A program made the position numbers and the translations under genes. A stretch of DNA of 6,935 bases. Source: an uncultured euryarchaeote (GTDB lineage: Archaea; Thermoplasmatota; Poseidoniia; Poseidoniales; Thalassarchaeaceae). Within the stretch, counting starts at the first letter, position 1. The number at the start of each line of letters is the position of its first letter. Shown in pieces: positions 4,556 through 6,935 of this stretch. Location: assembly GCA_937876055.1 (NCBI GenBank), contig CALEIW010000093.1:1-6935 (forward strand), written 5' to 3'. A model generated the notes under the pieces. It was not told the DNA's origin, searched no databases, and saw only the letters and a list, made by a program, of their open reading frames with translations.

Positions 4556-6586
4556 TTACGCAGAAGGTTGAGTGTCGGCTCCACTTGAGATTGTATCGAT
4601 TACGCTGGCTAATCTCTCTACGAGAGTTACCTTCTCTTCTGCTCCAACCAAGGCATGTTGCAGTACTTCATCTAGTGAATCAACTGGAAGCACTTCCACC
4701 ATTGATTCATACTTTTCATCGATTAGCACGTCTTGCAAGTTGCTGCGAGGAATAATCACTCTCTCTATTCCAGACTTCACTGCAGCCTCTATCTTTGCTG
4801 ACACCCCACCAATTGGCAAAACTTCACCACGGACAGATAGTGATCCTGTCATTGCTAGGTTTTGATCGATTGGAACTCCTTCAAAGGCGCTGATAATTGC
4901 CGTAGCCATGGTAATCGAAGCACTGTCTCCATCGACATTGTGAGTACCTGGGAACTGCACGTGTAGGTCGTAGTCTTGGATATCCTTGCCTGTCAATTTC
5001 TTTACAACAGCGCTGATATTAGTGACGGATTCTTTGGCTAAGTCGGATAGGCCTCCTGTAGCTATGACTTGGCCCGACCGACCCTGTGCGGGTGTAACCA
5101 TGGCCTCGACAGGTAGGACTACTCCTGAGTAATCGGAAAGACCAGAATCTGCACCGAGAACTGCTAGGCCATTAACTCGGCCAATCCGTTCCCCTGTATT
5201 GACTAGCATTGCATATTCTGATTGTCGCTCAAGATACCTGTCTGCGACCTGTTGTTCAAGTGGTTTTGCGATCGCTCGCGCGCGTACGACATGTTCAGCC
5301 AATACCATCGAGGCATTTTCCTCAGCAGCGAGATCACCAGCGATTCGTACTAAGCCCCCCAATTCACGAAGTCGGAGTGAAAGCTTTCCACGGCGGCCAC
5401 TTCGACGCTGAGCTTCTTTCAGTACCAATCCTATGGCGCCTTTGTCAAAGTGTGGGATTGACTTTCCACTATCTTTCTTCATTTCGTTTCTTACTTCTTG
5501 GGCAACGAAGCGAACTAATCTTCTACGATTTCTTGCCGTATCGGGCATGTCGGTATTGACGTATACTTCGTAACCATATCCACGGATTCTACTTCTTAAT
5601 GCAGGATGCATGTTTTGGATACTATCCAGATTACCTGCAGCCACGAGAATGAAGTCAGTAGGCACGGGCTCTGACTTGGTCAGAGCGCCACTGCTTCGCT
5701 CGGAACGACCTGATATTGACAATGCCTTTTCTTGCATTGCCACCAAGAGAGCTTGTTGTTCCTCCATTCTTAGCATGCGAATTTCGTCAATGTAGAGAAC
5801 ACCCTTGTTTGCTCGGTGAACAGCACCGGGCTCTACTCTTTCATGTGCTGGAGTTGCCAGATCTGCTCCAGACTGGAATGGGTCGTGTCTAACATCACCA
5901 AGCAGAGCACCAGCGAGTGTTCCTGTGGCATCAATGAACGGCACCTCTTCGTTTCGCTCGTGTTTTACTAGTAATTTTGGAATGTTACCTTCATCGCCAG
6001 AATTTAGGCGAGTTCTTAGGAAAAAGTATCCGAAAACAAGTAGAAATGACCCAAATATGAAAGTCAGAATCTCACCTGAGGATAATGTGGCAAGTAACAA
6101 GGCCGCACCAACCACTAGGGCGATGAATAGCAAAGTGCGATTGGTTCTCTCTCTTTGTTGTTTTATGTGTGCGCGACGTTCTGAGATAATACTCGAACCT
6201 CGTCCTGCGGGAACAGTTCTGATTCTTGGTTCGTTCTCGTCCTCATGATTACGATAGACTAGAATATCCTCAAGTTGTTCCTTTGGTAGAAATTCAGTCA
6301 TTGAGCGAGATAACATGGACTTACCAGTTCCTGGTTCTCCGACCATGATAATGTGTCTGCGTTGTTCGGCGGCCTTACGGACGATTATGGAAGCGGCCTC
6401 TTGACCAATTACCTGATCAACCAGTTTTTCTGGTATCGGAACTTCCTCAGTCGAGACAATGTCCAGTTGTTCTGCCCATTCTTCTACGGGAGTTTTGCAG
6501 ACTGGATCCTTGTCCGCGGAGACACCGAATGCAGCACCATCTTCCCACGACTCTAGTGGGTCAACAGGTGACTCTTCATCGCTCAT
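4556..6586 (-). CDS. lonB: Archaeal Lon protease, membrane-anchored LonB
   Basis: This is an ATP-dependent protease for quality control of membrane and soluble proteins, attached to the cytoplasmic face of the membrane as a hexameric ring. The 676-residue protein has an acidic extension of about 45 residues that LonB proteins usually lack, then the AAA+ domain with Walker A GEPGTGKS (83-90). Two adjacent membrane helices (about 151-168 and 172-190) are inserted between Walker A and Walker B, the defining LonB trait. Walker B is VLYIDE (263-268), sensor 1 is AAGN (316-319), and arginine-finger candidates lie in HPALRSRIRG (327-336). The protease domain carries the catalytic dyad Ser555 (VDGDSAS) and Lys598 (GGVSAK), 43 residues apart as in other Lon enzymes. 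All key residues are present, so it should be active. The ATG at 6586 has GAGGG 7 bases upstream. A strong palindrome lies 31 bases before the start, and the asparaginase gene follows. Confidence 0.97.
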   Translation of the reverse strand: MSDEESPVDPLESWEDGAAFGVSADKDPVCKTPVEEWAEQLDIVSTEEVPIPEKLVDQVIGQEAASIIVRKAAEQRRHIIMVGEPGTGKSMLSRSMTEFLPKEQLEDILVYRNHEDENEPRIRTVPAGRGSSIISERRAHIKQQRERTNRTLLFIALVVGAALLLATLSSGEILTFIFGSFLLVFGYFFLRTRLNSGDEGNIPKLLVKHERNEEVPFIDATGTLAGALLGDVRHDPFQSGADLATPAHERVEPGAVHRANKGVLYIDEIRMLRMEEQQALLVAMQEKALSISGRSERSSGALTKSEPVPTDFILVAAGNLDSIQNMHPALRSRIRGYGYEVYVNTDMPDTARNRRRLVRFVAQEVRNEMKKDSGKSIPHFDKGAIGLVLKEAQRRSGRRGKLSLRLRELGGLVRIAGDLAAEENASMVLAEHVVRARAIAKPLEQQVADRYLERQSEYAMLVNTGERIGRVNGLAVLGADSGLSDYSGVVLPVEAMVTPAQGRSGQVIATGGLSDLAKESVTNISAVVKKLTGKDIQDYDLHVQFPGTHNVDGDSASITMATAIISAFEGVPIDQNLAMTGSLSVRGEVLPIGGVSAKIEAAVKSGIERVIIPRSNLQDVLIDEKYESMVEVLPVDSLDEVLQHALVGAEEKVTLVERLASVIDTISSGADTQPSA

Positions 6587-6593
6587 CGTGCAT

Positions 6594-6598
6594 CCCTC
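6594..6598 (-). promoter_or_regulatory. Shine-Dalgarno site (GAGGG) of lonB
   Basis: GAGGG on the minus strand lies 7 bases before the lonB ATG at 6586 and supports this start. An ATG a few bases upstream, in another frame, is closed by a stop after five codons. Confidence 0.6.
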
Positions 6599-6616
6599 GG
6601 GGTCTATCCTGTCCAG

Positions 6617-6636
6617 CGCACCTTCTTGAAGGTGCG
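6617..6636. promoter_or_regulatory. Perfect 9-bp-arm palindrome upstream of lonB (operator or hairpin)
   Basis: CGCACCTTC and GAAGGTGCG are perfectly complementary arms around a 2-base centre (TT). The element lies in the 70-base gap between the end of the membrane protein gene (6657) and the lonB start (6586). It is not followed by a T tract on the minus strand, so it does not look like a classical intrinsic terminator. Its position 31-50 bases before the lonB ATG, just downstream of a weak AT-rich stretch (TTACTCATAA on the minus strand), fits an operator overlapping the transcription start. Alternatively it is an mRNA stem-loop in the leader or at the end of the upstream transcript. Confidence 0.5.
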
Positions 6637-6656
6637 TTATGAGTAATTCAGTGGAA

Positions 6657-6935
6657 CTATTGCTGTTCTCGGCGCCTGAGGTACTCAGCGCCGTAGTAAT
6701 TCCATTGTTCCATAGTCCAACCAGGAGGAAGACCTTCAGGCGGTAAAGGAGGCCCCATTCCAGGAGGTGGCGGAGGAGCCACTAATGGACTCGGTTCAGG
6801 CTCTTCATACCCCGAATAGTCGTATTCATCCTCATAATCATACACCTCGGCGCTGACAACTTCTCTGCGCCCTCTTTGCAATACAATGGCTAGGCCAATT
6901 ACTAGGGCGATTGAGAACATAATTCCGATTAGCAT
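6657..6935 (-). CDS. Membrane-anchored protein, C-terminal region (probably the end of a larger surface protein)
   Basis: The reading frame touches the right edge and its first visible codon is an ATG, so the 92 residues could be a whole small protein or, more likely, the tail of a longer one. Visible parts are a hydrophobic helix (LIGIMFSIALVIGLAIVL, 2-19), a positive stop-transfer group (RGRR, 21-24), an acidic Tyr-rich stretch (31-46), a proline-rich linker (47-71, with five consecutive Pro), and a terminal amphipathic module (GWTMEQWNYYGAEYLRRR, 72-89). The positive-inside rule puts the tail in the cytoplasm and anything upstream outside the cell. I associate this arrangement with large secreted or cell-surface proteins of Marine Group II-like archaea, from memory. 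The terminal module may bind something inside the cell, but no function is established here. The gene precedes lonB by 70 bases. Confidence 0.7.
   Translation of the reverse strand: MLIGIMFSIALVIGLAIVLQRGRREVVSAEVYDYEDEYDYSGYEEPEPSPLVAPPPPPGMGPPLPPEGLPPGWTMEQWNYYGAEYLRRREQQ

Noticed and set aside
5199..5559. Plus-strand open frames inside lonB
   Set aside because: They are antisense to the conserved C-terminal AAA+ and linker region of lonB, and their translations show no motifs.
6617..6636. Palindrome upstream of lonB as a classical rho-independent terminator
   Set aside because: No T tract follows it in the direction of the upstream gene, and archaeal intrinsic termination depends on T runs rather than hairpins.
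1..6935. A new defence, mobile or CRISPR-like system
   Set aside because: I saw no repeat array, transposase, integrase, toxin-antitoxin pair or nuclease; the genes are housekeeping, proteolysis, transport and two small poorly known proteins.

Overview
The window looks like part of a planktonic archaeal chromosome. I infer a marine Thermoplasmatota/Poseidoniales (Marine Group II) lineage. The archaeal assignment rests on a short two-CXXC ribosomal protein L40e, a UPF0147 protein, and an archaeal-type LonB protease with two membrane segments inside its AAA+ domain. The narrower assignment rests mainly on the surface-protein-like C-terminal tail (acidic Tyr-rich, then proline-rich, then a GWTMEQW ending), which I recall from Marine Group II proteins. 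That part is recollection, not a search result.

Layout: the window is gene-dense and no stretch over 300 bases lacks a gene. From the right edge, reading leftward on the minus strand, there is the C-terminal end of a membrane protein (6657-6935), the protease lonB (4556-6586), an isoaspartyl peptidase/asparaginase (3639-4481) and a UPF0147 protein (3299-3574). A two-gene plus-strand island follows in window coordinates: ribosomal protein L40e (2483-2638) and a LysE/ArgO-type amino-acid exporter (2709-3302). The exporter converges on the UPF0147 gene with a 4-base overlap. On the other side, L40e is divergent from purA (1020-2366, minus), which is followed by a small putative zinc-binding protein (705-995) and the N-terminal 213 residues of a 1-pyrroline-5-carboxylate dehydrogenase cut by the left edge (1-640).

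How the genes may work together: LonB degrades membrane and misfolded proteins. The isoaspartyl peptidase could clear isoaspartyl dipeptides and asparagine released by proteolysis. The exporter could dump excess basic amino acids, and the P5C dehydrogenase oxidises proline carbon to glutamate. This is a plausible amino-acid recycling neighbourhood, but the shared location is the only support. purA (AMP synthesis) and L40e are ordinary growth genes. I do not see a CRISPR array, tRNA, rRNA, transposon or defence system. The points most worth a second look are a near-perfect 9-bp-arm palindrome just upstream of lonB, the uncharacterised CX4C...CX2H small protein behind purA, the modular tail of the right-edge protein, and the AT-richer bacterial-looking exporter gene.
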